Part shown: in pieces, positions 1-8,156 of the stretch
How the letters are laid out: the number at the start of each line of letters is the position of its first letter
Position numbering within the stretch: the stretch's first letter is position 1
Assembly (NCBI GenBank): GCA_020444545.1
Contig: JAHLKT010000001.1
Span: 682,001-746,000 of the forward strand
From: Desulfarculaceae bacterium
GTDB lineage: Bacteria; Desulfobacterota; Desulfarculia; Desulfarculales; Desulfarculaceae
DNA: 64,000 nucleotides
Direction: 5' to 3'
Made by a program: the position numbers and the translations under genes
Notes under the pieces: model-generated
Database searches by the model: none
What the model was told of the DNA's origin: nothing
Seen by the model: the letters and a program-made list of their open reading frames with translations, nothing else

Positions 1-894
1 GCGGGGCAGCGGGGCCAGGCCCACCTTGCCCGCCACCTGGGAGCGGGCCGGGTCGTTGAGGATGGGCCAGGCGTAGAACCAGTCGCGCATGAACACCGCC
101 CCTCCCTGGGCGAAGACCTCCAGGCTCTCGGGCTCCTGGTAGGCCAGCACCCCGCGCGGGGCCGCCTTGCCGATGAGCGCGTCGCGCACGAAACGCACCG
201 CGCGCATATCCCGCGGCTGGCTGAGCCCTCCGCCCGCGCCGCCGGGCAACAGGGCGCGGCCCCCGGCGGCCCAGATAAACTCCATCATGTTGCAGACCAG
301 GCCCTCGTACTGCTTGAACTGGCCCACGTAGCCGGCCAGCTCCTGGTCGCGTTGGTGGGCCTTGATCAGCTTGGCCTGACTGACCAGCTGGGGCCAGGTC
401 CGGGGCGGCTTGAAGCGCAGGTGGTCCAGGAGGTCCTTGCGATAGTAGAGCGCGCCCGCGCTGACGTAGAGCGGCGCGGCGTAGAGACGGCCCCGCCAGG
501 AAGCGGCCTCCAAAGCGGCGGGTAAAAAACGCTCCCGCTCGGAGCGGGGCAGCATTTGGTCCAGGGGCAGGGCCCAGCCGGCCGAGGCGAACTCCGGCGG
601 CCAGATCACGTCCATGAGGAACACGTCCACCCCGGTGGAGCGGTTCTTCAGCTTCTGGGTGAGCAGGTCATGATAGGCGGTGGAGGAGTGAGGGCCGATC
701 TCCAGGGCCACCTTGAGGGGCGGGTGCAGCTGTTCGAACTTCTCGGCCAGGCGCCTCCACAGGCCGGGGTTGTTGAACTTCCAGGCCACCAGGTGGATGG
801 TGTTGGGGTCTTCGGGCGCGCCGCCGCACCCGGCCGCCAGACCGAGCATGAGCAGGGCAGCGCTCAGGGCCCATATGGTAAGCCATCTCCGCAC
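1..894 (-). CDS. ABC transporter extracellular solute-binding lipoprotein, sugar type (3' end off window)
   Basis: The visible N-terminal 298 residues begin at a GTG preceded by GATGAGGCC. A hydrophobic signal segment ends in the lipobox LAAGC (Cys23), so the product should be a lipoprotein facing the periplasm. The mature part (VAWKFNNPGLWRRLAEKFE, then FLMDVIWPPEFASAGWALPL and RLYAAPLYVSAGALYYRKD) resembles family 1 carbohydrate-binding proteins of the maltose/trehalose ABC uptake type. Such proteins hand a sugar to a permease pair, which would lie to the left of the window. The substrate cannot be told from this part. No partner gene is visible, and the gene is cut by the window edge rather than broken. 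Confidence 0.85.
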   Translation of the reverse strand, partial: MRRWLTIWALSAALLMLGLAAGCGGAPEDPNTIHLVAWKFNNPGLWRRLAEKFEQLHPPLKVALEIGPHSSTAYHDLLTQKLKNRSTGVDVFLMDVIWPPEFASAGWALPLDQMLPRSERERFLPAALEAASWRGRLYAAPLYVSAGALYYRKDLLDHLRFKPPRTWPQLVSQAKLIKAHQRDQELAGYVGQFKQYEGLVCNMMEFIWAAGGRALLPGGAGGGLSQPRDMRAVRFVRDALIGKAAPRGVLAYQEPESLEVFAQGGAVFMRDWFYAWPILNDPARSQVAGKVGLAPLPR

Positions 895-937
895 GGCCTC
901 ATCATAGCAAGGCCTCGTCCCGGGCACAAACTTACTC

Positions 938-981
938 TGGACGGGACCGGGCGGCGCGTTTAAAATGAACCATGATTCATT
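938..981 (+). promoter_or_regulatory. Promoter of the SCP2 gene with overlapping FadR-like dyad
   Basis: A -35-like TGGACG (938-943) is followed after 17 bases by TAAAAT (961-966). The imperfect dyad AATGAACCATGATTCATT (964-981) covers the -10 and the expected start point. Its reverse complement shares AATGAATCAT-N2-TTCA with the dyad in front of the TetR/FadR-like gene at 45075-45092. Overlap with the -10 fits repression. Regulation is inferred. Confidence 0.55.
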
Positions 982-1020
982 AGTCGCCGCCGCGCGACCA
1001 TTTTTGGCAAGGAGCCGAGC

Positions 1021-1350
1021 ATGATGCCCACCACGGTGCAGCAAGTTTTCGACATGATGCCGGGCGCCTTCCGGGCCGACAAGGCCCAGGGCCTGGATTT
1101 GGTGTTCCAGTTCCACATCACCGGCGACGAGTCCGGCGACTGGGTGGTGCGGGTAAAGGACGGGACCTGCGCGGTGGATACGGGCACGGTGGAGGAGTAC
1201 ACCGCCAGCATGACCCTCAAGGACAAGAACTGGCTCAAGCTGGTGACCGGCAAGCTGAACCCGGCCATGGCCCTGATGACCGGCAAGCTGAAGATCGGCG
1301 GGGATATGATGGCGGCGCAGAAGTTCGGGAGTTTGTTCAAGCTGGGATAA
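1021..1350 (+). CDS. SCP2 sterol-binding domain protein
   Basis: This is a 109-residue protein consisting of a single SCP2 domain. The features are a central IT-GDESGDWVVRV strand pair, then YTASMTLKDKNWLKLVTGKLNP and the C-terminal MTGKLKIGGDMMAAQKFGSLF typical of bacterial SCP2 proteins. The family binds lipids or acyl-CoA in a hydrophobic cavity, and stand-alone versions are cytosolic. A GGAGC ribosome site lies just before the ATG. The gene is monocistronic, with a repeat-filled convergent gap downstream. Its promoter carries a dyad like that of the fatty-acid-type TetR regulator at 45.1 kb, so a role in lipid or acyl-CoA handling is plausible. The ligand is unknown. Confidence 0.85.
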   Translation: MMPTTVQQVFDMMPGAFRADKAQGLDLVFQFHITGDESGDWVVRVKDGTCAVDTGTVEEYTASMTLKDKNWLKLVTGKLNPAMALMTGKLKIGGDMMAAQKFGSLFKLG

Positions 1351-1980
1351 GGGGCGGCTTCGTCGGGCCGTTTCTTGCCGCCGCGCGGCAGCGCGGCGGC
1401 CCCGATAGCAGAGCTATCGGGGGCAACAGAACAGGTAAAATCTCTTGGTGTAGGGGCGGGGTTTATCCCCGCCCTTTTGTATAGCCGGCGGCTCTGGGCG
1501 GGGATGAATCCCGCCCCTACATTGGCCGCGTCGAAAACAAAATTTGTCATTGCGGGCGAAGCGAAGCAATCTCTGCTTGCAAGAGGCGACGCCGCCCCCA
1601 CGATGCCGCCAGTCAATGGCGTGGCCGTCCGCCGGACCTCTTGTCGCTTCGCGACCCAGACAGCAAGCTGTCTGGGCCACCCAGGCATTCCCTTTTTCCC
1701 AACCTCTTTTCAGATTCCGAGGCCGCCTGCTAGCGAACAGAGATTGCCGGGGCTGCGGCCAAGAGGCCGCTCCTGGCAATGACACCCTTGTTAAATCAGC
1801 TGATGCCTTGTTGGCCCCGATAGCTTTGCTATCGGGGCCGCCGACCGTAGGGAGGCGGCAAGAAATCCGGGGGAGATTTCTTGTTGCCTCGCCGGAGCGA
1901 GGCAACCCCGACAGCGAGCTGTCGGGGTCAACAGAGGGAGAAGCGAAACCAGCGAAGCAGCCGCCGCCCGGCGAAGCCGC
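1351..1980. repeat. Intergenic mosaic of palindromic repeat modules, region 1
   Basis: No gene is supported in this convergent gap. Module A (GGGCGGGG with its inverted copy plus CTACA) occurs at 1449-1474 and, in the opposite sense, at 1496-1521. Module B (CCCCGATAGC-N3-GCTATCGGGG) occurs at 1400-1422 and 1813-1839, with a variant at 1906-1927. Module C (CCCAGACAGC-AA-GCTGTCTGGG) is at 1655-1676. Module D (CATTGCGGGCGAAGCGAAGC and relatives) is at 1546-1576, with an inverted partner at 1738-1783, so D-C-D' form a nested inverted structure. A further perfect 10-bp hairpin is at 1883-1906. Open frames across this stretch are byproducts of the repeats. Confidence 0.85.
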
Positions 1981-4900
1981 CTAAACAGGTTCGGCCTTGG
2001 CCTCCAGCTTGGCGGCCTTCTTGGCGGAGCGTTTTTCCAGGTGAGCTTCCACCAGGTCCCACATGACGGGCACCACGATGAGGGTGAGCAGGGTGGCGGT
2101 GCACAGGCCGGTGACGAAGGTCGAAGCCATGGTGCCCCACACCAGGCTGTACTCCGGGAAGCCCACGGCCATGGGCAGCAGGCCCAGGGTGGTGGTCAGA
2201 GTGGTGAGCAGGATGGGCCTGAGGCGGATGTTCACCGCCTGCCACAGCGCCTGGCGGCGGTCCAAGCCCGAGCGCAGGCGCTTGTTCAAAAATTCCACCA
2301 GCACCAGGGCGTCGTTGACCACCACCCCGGCCACGCCCACCGTGGCCACGAAGGAGTTGATGGTGAACAGGGTGCGGGTGAGGAACTTGCCGTAGATCAC
2401 CCCGATGAGCGCGAAGCTCACCGCGCTGAGGATGATCAAGGGGTGCACGTAGCTTTTGAACTGGGTGGCCAGGATCACGTAGATGATGAGCAGGGCCACG
2501 CCGAAGGCGTACAGCAGCGACTGGAAGGATTTGCGGGTGGACTCGAACTCCCCGGCAAAGGACAGGGTGGCCCCGGGGTAGTCGGCGGCCATCTCGCGGT
2601 AGTGGCCCATGACCCGCTGCACCACCGTGCCGGTGGACAGGGGCGCGCCGGGCTTGAGGTTGCCGGTGATGGTCACCGCACGCTCGCCCTGGTAGCGGTT
2701 CAGCTGGCCCAGGTCGCTGTAGAGCTTGGGATGGGTCAGGTCGCCCAGGCGCACCGGGCCGGAGGGGTGCTCCAGCAGGGGCAGGTCCAGGGCGCGCTCC
2801 GGGGTGGTGATCGCCTCGGGGTCCAGCTTCACCTTGAGGTCCACGTCCTCGTCCACCAGGCGGTATTTGCCCACGTAGCGGCCGTTCAAGATGGTGCCCG
2901 CCAGGGTGACCACCTGGGCCGGGGTGGCCCCGTACTCGGCGGCGCGCTCGGGGATGACCTGGTAGCGGAAGACCCGGGCGGGCTGGCCCCGGTCGTCGGA
3001 GATGTCGATCACCGAGCCCTGCATGGCCGGCCCGGCCAGATAGGCCCGGATGTCGGCGGCCAGGCGGCTCACCGCCTCGTGGTTGGGGCCCACGGCGCGC
3101 ACGTTAATGTCCTTGCCCGCGGGCGGGCCGTCCTTTTCGGGCCGCACCCACAGCCGGAGCCCCTCGGTGGCCAGGGGCTTGATGTGCGCGCGCACCCATT
3201 CCACGTGGGCCACCGGGTCGTTGGTGGGGTGGTCGGCGAAACGGCGGTCGTCCTTGGCCGGCAGGGTGACGGCGATGTGGGCCAGGTTGGCCCCGAAGAT
3301 GGGCTCGTAGTCCTCGCTGATGTAGAAGCCGGTGATGGCCGCCGCGCTGCGGGCCTGGCCTTTGCCGCCCTCCATCACCTTGGCCGCGATCTCCTTCACC
3401 TTCTGGTTGGTGCGCTCGATGGGCCAGGTAATGGGCGCCTCCACGTTGATGTAGTAGAGGCTGTAGTCGTCCGGGAAGAACTTCACCTTGATCAGCTGGG
3501 CCGCCCCGCTGGCGCTGATCACCGCGATGGCCATGGCGCTTAGGAACAACAGCCCCACCAGGCCCAGGGTGAGCCAGCGGTGCCTCAGGGCGCGCTCCAG
3601 AAGGTAGGTGGTGAAGCGGCGCGAGGCGCGTATGGCCACGCCCTCGCCGGTGAAGTCCATCTTCTCTTCGTCGATGTGGCTCTTGAGCTTCTTGGGGCCC
3701 CAGTCGCGGTAGTGCAGCGGCAGGATGAACAGGCACTCGAAGACGCTGGCCGCCAGGGCGAAGCTGACCGCCTTGGGGATGAGCGCGAAGAACTCCCCCG
3801 TGGAGCCGGTCATGATGAGCATGGGCAGGAAAGCCGCCGCCGTGGTGCTGGTGGCGCTGACCACCGGCCAGGCCACCTCGCTGGCCCCGTTGATCACCGC
3901 GTCGTTGAGCTTTTCGCCGGATTGGTAGTGGCGGTAGATGTTCTCCACCACCACGATGGCGTCGTCCACGATGATGCCGCTGACCAACACGAAGCAGAAC
4001 AGGGTGATCTCGTTGAGGCTGTTGCCCGTGAACTTCATGAAGACCATGGTGAGCAGGAAGGAGAAGGGGATGCCCACCGTGGTGATCAGGGCGTTACGGA
4101 AGCCCATGAAATAGGCGATGACCGCGCAGACCAGGAACACGCCCACCAACAGGTTCCAGCCCATGGTGGTCATGGCGTCGTTGATCTTCACGGTGCTGTC
4201 CTGGGTGAGCACCAGGGAGACCTTCTCGCGCTCCATGGCCGGGCGGAAGCGCTCCAGCACCTGGTGCACCGCCTCCACGATGTCCAGGGCGTTGCCGTCC
4301 CGGTTCTTGATCACGCTCAGGGTCACGCAGTCCTGGCCGTTGACCGAGGTTAGCACCGTGGGGTCGCGGTAGGAGAGCAGCGCCGAGCTGGCCAGGTCGC
4401 TGATGCGCACGAAGCTGCCGTCCGCGTCGGTGCGCACGATGGCGTCCATCACCTGCTGGCGGGTGCGGTAGCGCTCGTCGGCCCGGATGACGAACTCGCC
4501 GCCCGGGGTGGTGAAGTCGCCCGCCGGGATGGACATCCCGCTCTGGCCCAGGGCCTGGGCCGCCTGGTCGAAGGTGATGCCGTGGCGGGTGAGCTTCACC
4601 GGGTCCAGCAGAACATGGAACTCCTTCTCCAGCTCGCCCCGGAGCTTGACCTCCTTGACCCCGGGAATCTGGCGCAAGGCGATCTTGATCTCCTTGGCCA
4701 TCAGGGTGAGGGCGCGGTTGGAACGCTCGCCCAGGAGGTTCACGCTCACCGCGGGCAGCCAATCGTTCACGTCGATGGCGTTGAAGCTGGGCGGGTCGGC
4801 CTCCGGCGGCAGCTCGTCCAGCACCCGGAGCACCTTGAAGCGGATCTGGTCCAGCCCGGCCGCGTAATCGGTGTCGTCGATGAACTTGACCACCACCGTG

Positions 4901-5169
4901 GAGTGCTGGCGGTAGGAGGAGCTCTTGATGAACTCCACGTTCTCCAAGGTGTCCAGGGCGTCCTCGATCTCGCGGGTGACCAGCGCCTCCACCTCGGCGG
5001 GCGAGGCCCCGGGGTAGGCGGTGTCTATGTAGACCTTGCCGATCTGGACGTTGGGGAAGCGTTCCACCGGCATGGTGAGGAAGGCCCAAGCCCCCACCAC
5101 CATGAGGATGACGAATAGCAGGTTGAACAGGACCGATTGGGCCAGGGTGAAGCGAACCAGGTTCTTCAT
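1981..5169 (-). CDS. RND-family efflux pump inner-membrane permease (AcrB/HAE1 type)
   Basis: This 1062-residue protein has the full length of an RND permease. TM1 is at residues about 10-32, followed by a large periplasmic loop (PVERFPNVQIGKVYIDTAYPGASPAEVE). TM2-TM6 follow, then a second loop and a second TM set ending near residue 1040. The proton-relay pair Asp402-Asp403 is present in TM4 (GIIVDDAIVVVENIY). It would export drugs or other hydrophobic compounds using the proton gradient, with the adaptor encoded 19 bp upstream. No TolC-like outer-membrane gene is in the window, so a channel elsewhere must be shared. The substrate cannot be predicted. Confidence 0.95.
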   Translation of the reverse strand: MKNLVRFTLAQSVLFNLLFVILMVVGAWAFLTMPVERFPNVQIGKVYIDTAYPGASPAEVEALVTREIEDALDTLENVEFIKSSSYRQHSTVVVKFIDDTDYAAGLDQIRFKVLRVLDELPPEADPPSFNAIDVNDWLPAVSVNLLGERSNRALTLMAKEIKIALRQIPGVKEVKLRGELEKEFHVLLDPVKLTRHGITFDQAAQALGQSGMSIPAGDFTTPGGEFVIRADERYRTRQQVMDAIVRTDADGSFVRISDLASSALLSYRDPTVLTSVNGQDCVTLSVIKNRDGNALDIVEAVHQVLERFRPAMEREKVSLVLTQDSTVKINDAMTTMGWNLLVGVFLVCAVIAYFMGFRNALITTVGIPFSFLLTMVFMKFTGNSLNEITLFCFVLVSGIIVDDAIVVVENIYRHYQSGEKLNDAVINGASEVAWPVVSATSTTAAAFLPMLIMTGSTGEFFALIPKAVSFALAASVFECLFILPLHYRDWGPKKLKSHIDEEKMDFTGEGVAIRASRRFTTYLLERALRHRWLTLGLVGLLFLSAMAIAVISASGAAQLIKVKFFPDDYSLYYINVEAPITWPIERTNQKVKEIAAKVMEGGKGQARSAAAITGFYISEDYEPIFGANLAHIAVTLPAKDDRRFADHPTNDPVAHVEWVRAHIKPLATEGLRLWVRPEKDGPPAGKDINVRAVGPNHEAVSRLAADIRAYLAGPAMQGSVIDISDDRGQPARVFRYQVIPERAAEYGATPAQVVTLAGTILNGRYVGKYRLVDEDVDLKVKLDPEAITTPERALDLPLLEHPSGPVRLGDLTHPKLYSDLGQLNRYQGERAVTITGNLKPGAPLSTGTVVQRVMGHYREMAADYPGATLSFAGEFESTRKSFQSLLYAFGVALLIIYVILATQFKSYVHPLIILSAVSFALIGVIYGKFLTRTLFTINSFVATVGVAGVVVNDALVLVEFLNKRLRSGLDRRQALWQAVNIRLRPILLTTLTTTLGLLPMAVGFPEYSLVWGTMASTFVTGLCTATLLTLIVVPVMWDLVEAHLEKRSAKKAAKLEAKAEPV

Positions 5170-5188
5170 GAGCGCCTGCCCCCCGTCT

Positions 5189-6205
5189 CTATCGCCTCAC
5201 CTGGAAACTCTGCCCCGGCTTTACCTGGGGCGAGGAGACGCGCACCGTGCCCTTTGGGCCGGGGCCCAGGTAGATGACCCGCACCTGGCGTCCGTCGGCG
5301 CGGGTAAGCCAATGCTCTTGGTAGCGCTCGGTGAGCGCGCCCTTGGGCAAGAGCACCGCGCCCGAGGGGTCGGGCACCTTCAAGGCCAGCTCCACGCGCA
5401 GGCCGCCGCGCCTTTCGGTGAGGCCCGGGCCCAACTCCAGCTCCAGGAGAATCTTGCGGGTGACCGGATCGAAGGCCGGGCTGAGGCGCTCCACCTTGGC
5501 GGTCACCTCCAGGTCCAGGTGGGGCAGGAACACCCTGATGTCGCCATGCAGATGGCGGAGCTGGCCGTATTCATCGGGGCTGAGCGCCAGGGGCACCAGC
5601 AGGGTGCGGAAGTCGCCCACCAGGCCCACCTGGGTGCCCGCGGCCACCCACTGGCCCGGCTCCACCTTGCGCTCGATGACCTGCCAGCCCACCGGCGCCT
5701 TGATCAGGTGCCGCTCCTGGCGCTCCAGGAGAATCTTGGCCTTGGTCTTGAGCGCGGCCAGCTGCAAAGTGGCCTGGGCCAGCTCGTCCTCCTGGCGATC
5801 CAGGCGGCTGGGGGCCTCGCTGCCCCGCTTGACCAAATTGCGGTAGCGCTCGGTGTCTTTTTTTAGATAGGCCACCCGGCTAGACAGGCGCTGCTGGTCC
5901 ACCTGGTTGTTCTCCAGGTCCAGGCGGGTGAAGGTGTCGTCCAGCTTGGCGAAGAGGCCGCGCTTGCCGATGGTGCCGCCCACGTCGTGGTAGACCTTGA
6001 GGCAGCGGCCGCTGACCTCCGAGACCACGGGCAGCTTGGCCCGGGCGCGGGTGTAGCCGCTGAAGGTGAGCAAACGGGTGGCCGGCTGGGCCTGGGCCAC
6101 CTTGACCTCGGCCGCGGGGGCGGGCGCCTGGTCGGCCGCCGGGCAGGCCGCCGCCAACAGGCACACCAAGGCCACGGCCAGCAGCAGGGTGCGGATGGGC
6201 GCCAT
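5189..6205 (-). CDS. RND efflux periplasmic adaptor (membrane fusion protein)
   Basis: The 338-residue product starts at the ATG preceded by CGGAGGTTGCC, not at an upstream in-frame codon. A signal peptide (MAPIRTLLLAVALVCLLAAA) leads into a lipoyl-like half (SGYTRARAKLPVVSEVSGR), an alpha-helical hairpin rich in Lys/Arg/Glu (residues about 85-165), the second lipoyl half (HLIKAPVGWQVIERKVEPGQ), a beta-barrel and a membrane-proximal domain (LLPKGALTERYQEHWL). It bridges the RND permease encoded immediately downstream to an outer-membrane channel. The two genes form an operon. Confidence 0.93.
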   Translation of the reverse strand: MAPIRTLLLAVALVCLLAAACPAADQAPAPAAEVKVAQAQPATRLLTFSGYTRARAKLPVVSEVSGRCLKVYHDVGGTIGKRGLFAKLDDTFTRLDLENNQVDQQRLSSRVAYLKKDTERYRNLVKRGSEAPSRLDRQEDELAQATLQLAALKTKAKILLERQERHLIKAPVGWQVIERKVEPGQWVAAGTQVGLVGDFRTLLVPLALSPDEYGQLRHLHGDIRVFLPHLDLEVTAKVERLSPAFDPVTRKILLELELGPGLTERRGGLRVELALKVPDPSGAVLLPKGALTERYQEHWLTRADGRQVRVIYLGPGPKGTVRVSSPQVKPGQSFQVRR

Positions 6206-6271
6206 GGCAACCTCCGGGGCGGGCGGAAGAACACAAGCGCCGGGGACGATCCCGGCGCGGGTCGAAAAGGG

Positions 6272-6311
6272 ATTATAACCCAAGCCGGCGTCCGGAGAAC
6301 ACCGGCTTGGG
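6272..6311 (-). promoter_or_regulatory. Promoter of the RND efflux operon with adjacent perfect inverted repeat
   Basis: On the - strand a consensus -10 TATAAT (6272-6277) lies about 65 bp before the adaptor start. Directly upstream of it is a perfect 10-bp inverted repeat, CCCAAGCCGG-N13-CCGGCTTGGG (6279-6311), filling the -35/-10 spacer. It could be an operator for a repressor, or a transcription terminator of the upstream gene, which ends at 6320. A convincing -35 is not visible. Confidence 0.45.
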
Positions 6312-6319
6312 AAAGGGAT

Positions 6320-6751
6320 TTACTTCAGGTCCCAGAGGGGCAGGCCGGTGGGCCCGTCCAGGGTGCGCACGAACTGGGTCTCGCTGGCGAACTCGGTGAC
6401 GATGGCCTCGCAGGCGAACACCGGCGCGCCGGGGGCCAGGTGGCCGCCGAAGAGCCGTCCCTGGCTGTCGCCCAGGGTGATGTGGGCGTGCACGAAGGGC
6501 TCGCCGTCCTTGAGCGACACGTTGCCCACCAGGGCCACGATCTCCAGGGCCTCGTCGAGCTGATGGAACTCGTACTCGCGGGTGTCCTGGTTGTAGAAAC
6601 CCAGGGTGGCCCGCTCCACCGCGCCGATGGCCCGCACCTCGCCGGCGCTGACCTTGGCCTTGCGGCAAAAGGCGTTGAGTTCCTCCAAGAGGTCGCCGCC
6701 CTTGGGCAGGCGGCCCATAAGGGTGCGCACGGGCTTGACTTCCTTGATCAC
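6320..6751 (-). CDS. PPC/DUF296 domain protein
   Basis: This 143-residue protein is made of one PPC (DUF296) domain, the fold found in plant AT-hook proteins and in stand-alone bacterial proteins. Visible family features are LPKGGDLLEELNAFCRK near the N-terminus, GAVERATLGFYN, the GNVSLKDGEPFVHAHITLGD segment with paired His residues, and GGHLAPGAPVFACEAIV. The GTG start is chosen because GGGAGGAATAAC stands directly before it. Bacterial members are trimeric and of unknown biochemical function; DNA binding is not established for the single-domain forms. The gene lies upstream of the efflux operon but is separated by an inverted repeat. Confidence 0.85.
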   Translation of the reverse strand: MIKEVKPVRTLMGRLPKGGDLLEELNAFCRKAKVSAGEVRAIGAVERATLGFYNQDTREYEFHQLDEALEIVALVGNVSLKDGEPFVHAHITLGDSQGRLFGGHLAPGAPVFACEAIVTEFASETQFVRTLDGPTGLPLWDLK

Positions 6752-6901
6752 GTTATTCCTCCCGGCCGCGTGGGCCACGATGATATTCGCCTTTCACTTT
6801 AGCAGATCGGCCTGGCCAGGCAAGGCCCGCCTGGACAGGTGGGCGGCGATGGGACACAATGCATCCTGGTTCGCCATCGACCCGGCGGGCATGGAGGCGG
6901 C

Positions 6902-8092
6902 ATGAGACACCAGGCGTTGGAGCCGGGGCCCATGCGGCGGCGCTTGGGGCCGCTGGTGTTCCTGGCGGGCATCTTTTTCCTCAACTTCGTGGGGCGGGTC
7001 TGCTTGGCCCCCCTGCTGCCCAATTTGGAGCAAGACCTGAGCCTGAGCCATGCCCAGGCCGGGAGCCTGTTCCTTTCCATGTCAATGGGCTACTTTATCG
7101 CCGTCTTCTGCTCGGGCCTGGTAAGCCAGCGGCTGACCCACCGGGGCACCATCCTGCTCTCGGCCCTGACGGTGGGCCTGGTGCTCTTGTGCGCCCCCCT
7201 GGCCCACGGCCGCTGGACCCTGAGCCTGATGTGCCTGGTCCTGGGACTTTCGGCCGGGCTCTACCTGCCCTCCGGGGTGGCCGCCCTCACCTCCTTTGTG
7301 CGCCCCGAGGACTGGGGCAAGGCGGTGGCGGTGCACGAGCTGGCCCCCTCCGGGGGCATGGTGGCGGCGCCTTTCATCGCCGAGCTTTTGCTGGGGCCCC
7401 TGTCCTGGCAGGGGATCATGGCCCTGATCGGCGCCGGGTCCCTGGCCCTGGGCCTGGCCTACGCCGTGTGGGGGCGGGGCGGGGAGACGCCCGGCCATCC
7501 GCCCAACCCCGCCGCCCTGACCACCCTGCTCAAGCTGCCGGCCATGTGGCTGATGATCCTGTTTTTCGCCATGGGGGTGGGGGCCAGCCTGGGGGTCTAC
7601 ACCATGATGCCCCTGTACCTGGTGGTGGAGAAGGGCTTTGACCAGGGACACGCCAACCTGCTGGTGGGCTTCTCGCGCCTGCCGGGCCTGGGGCTGGCCT
7701 TTGTGGCCGGCTGGGCCCACGACCGTTTCGGCCCCCGCGCCTCCCTGGTGATGGTCTTCACCGCCACCGGCCTGGCCACCCTGGGGACGGGCCTGGGCTC
7801 CGGCGGCTGGCTGGTGGCCGCGCTGTTCATCATGCCCACCGTGGCCGTGTGCTTCTTCCCGGTGGGCTTCGCCGCCTTGTCTCAGGTGGCCCCGCCCCAT
7901 CTGCGCGGGGTGGCCGTATCCCTGGCCACGCCCCTGGCCTTCATGGTGGGGGCCGGAGTGGTCCCCACCTTCATCGGCTGGATGGGCGAGCACGTCAGCT
8001 TCGGGGCGGGCATCACGATCTGCGGCCTGTGTTTATTGGCCGGAGCGTTTTTGGCCCCCTTGTTGCCGCGGAGATCCAGCCAGGCATTGTGA
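6902..8092 (+). CDS. MFS transporter
   Basis: A protein of about 396 residues with twelve predicted membrane helices. It begins LGPLVFLAGIFFLNFVGR and carries the MFS signature region after TM2 (FCSGLVSQRLTHRGTILL) and again in the second half (VAGWAHDRFGPRASLVMV). The ATG at 6902 is chosen because GGAGGCGGC precedes it; 6932 is an alternative. It imports or exports a small solute by cation coupling. The substrate is not evident. It stands alone upstream of an M20 peptidase gene, which could mean peptide or acyl-amino-acid use, but this is weak. Confidence 0.9.
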   Translation: MRHQALEPGPMRRRLGPLVFLAGIFFLNFVGRVCLAPLLPNLEQDLSLSHAQAGSLFLSMSMGYFIAVFCSGLVSQRLTHRGTILLSALTVGLVLLCAPLAHGRWTLSLMCLVLGLSAGLYLPSGVAALTSFVRPEDWGKAVAVHELAPSGGMVAAPFIAELLLGPLSWQGIMALIGAGSLALGLAYAVWGRGGETPGHPPNPAALTTLLKLPAMWLMILFFAMGVGASLGVYTMMPLYLVVEKGFDQGHANLLVGFSRLPGLGLAFVAGWAHDRFGPRASLVMVFTATGLATLGTGLGSGGWLVAALFIMPTVAVCFFPVGFAALSQVAPPHLRGVAVSLATPLAFMVGAGVVPTFIGWMGEHVSFGAGITICGLCLLAGAFLAPLLPRRSSQAL

Positions 8093-8156
8093 GGCCTTGG
8101 CAAGGGGGGGCGTCTGTGGTGAGATGGAGCCATAACTCCCCGACAGGAGCCCCGGC

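Noticed and set aside
960-1905. Several open frames of 130-240 codons in the gap after the SCP2 gene
   Set aside because: They run across repeat modules A-D. Similar peptides (for example GAGFIPA and GMNPAPT) reappear in each repeat region, which shows repeat origin.
2041-3543. A 500-codon + strand frame inside the RND permease gene
   Set aside because: It is the shadow of the permease codons, with His/Gly/Gln-rich composition and no ribosome site or domain.
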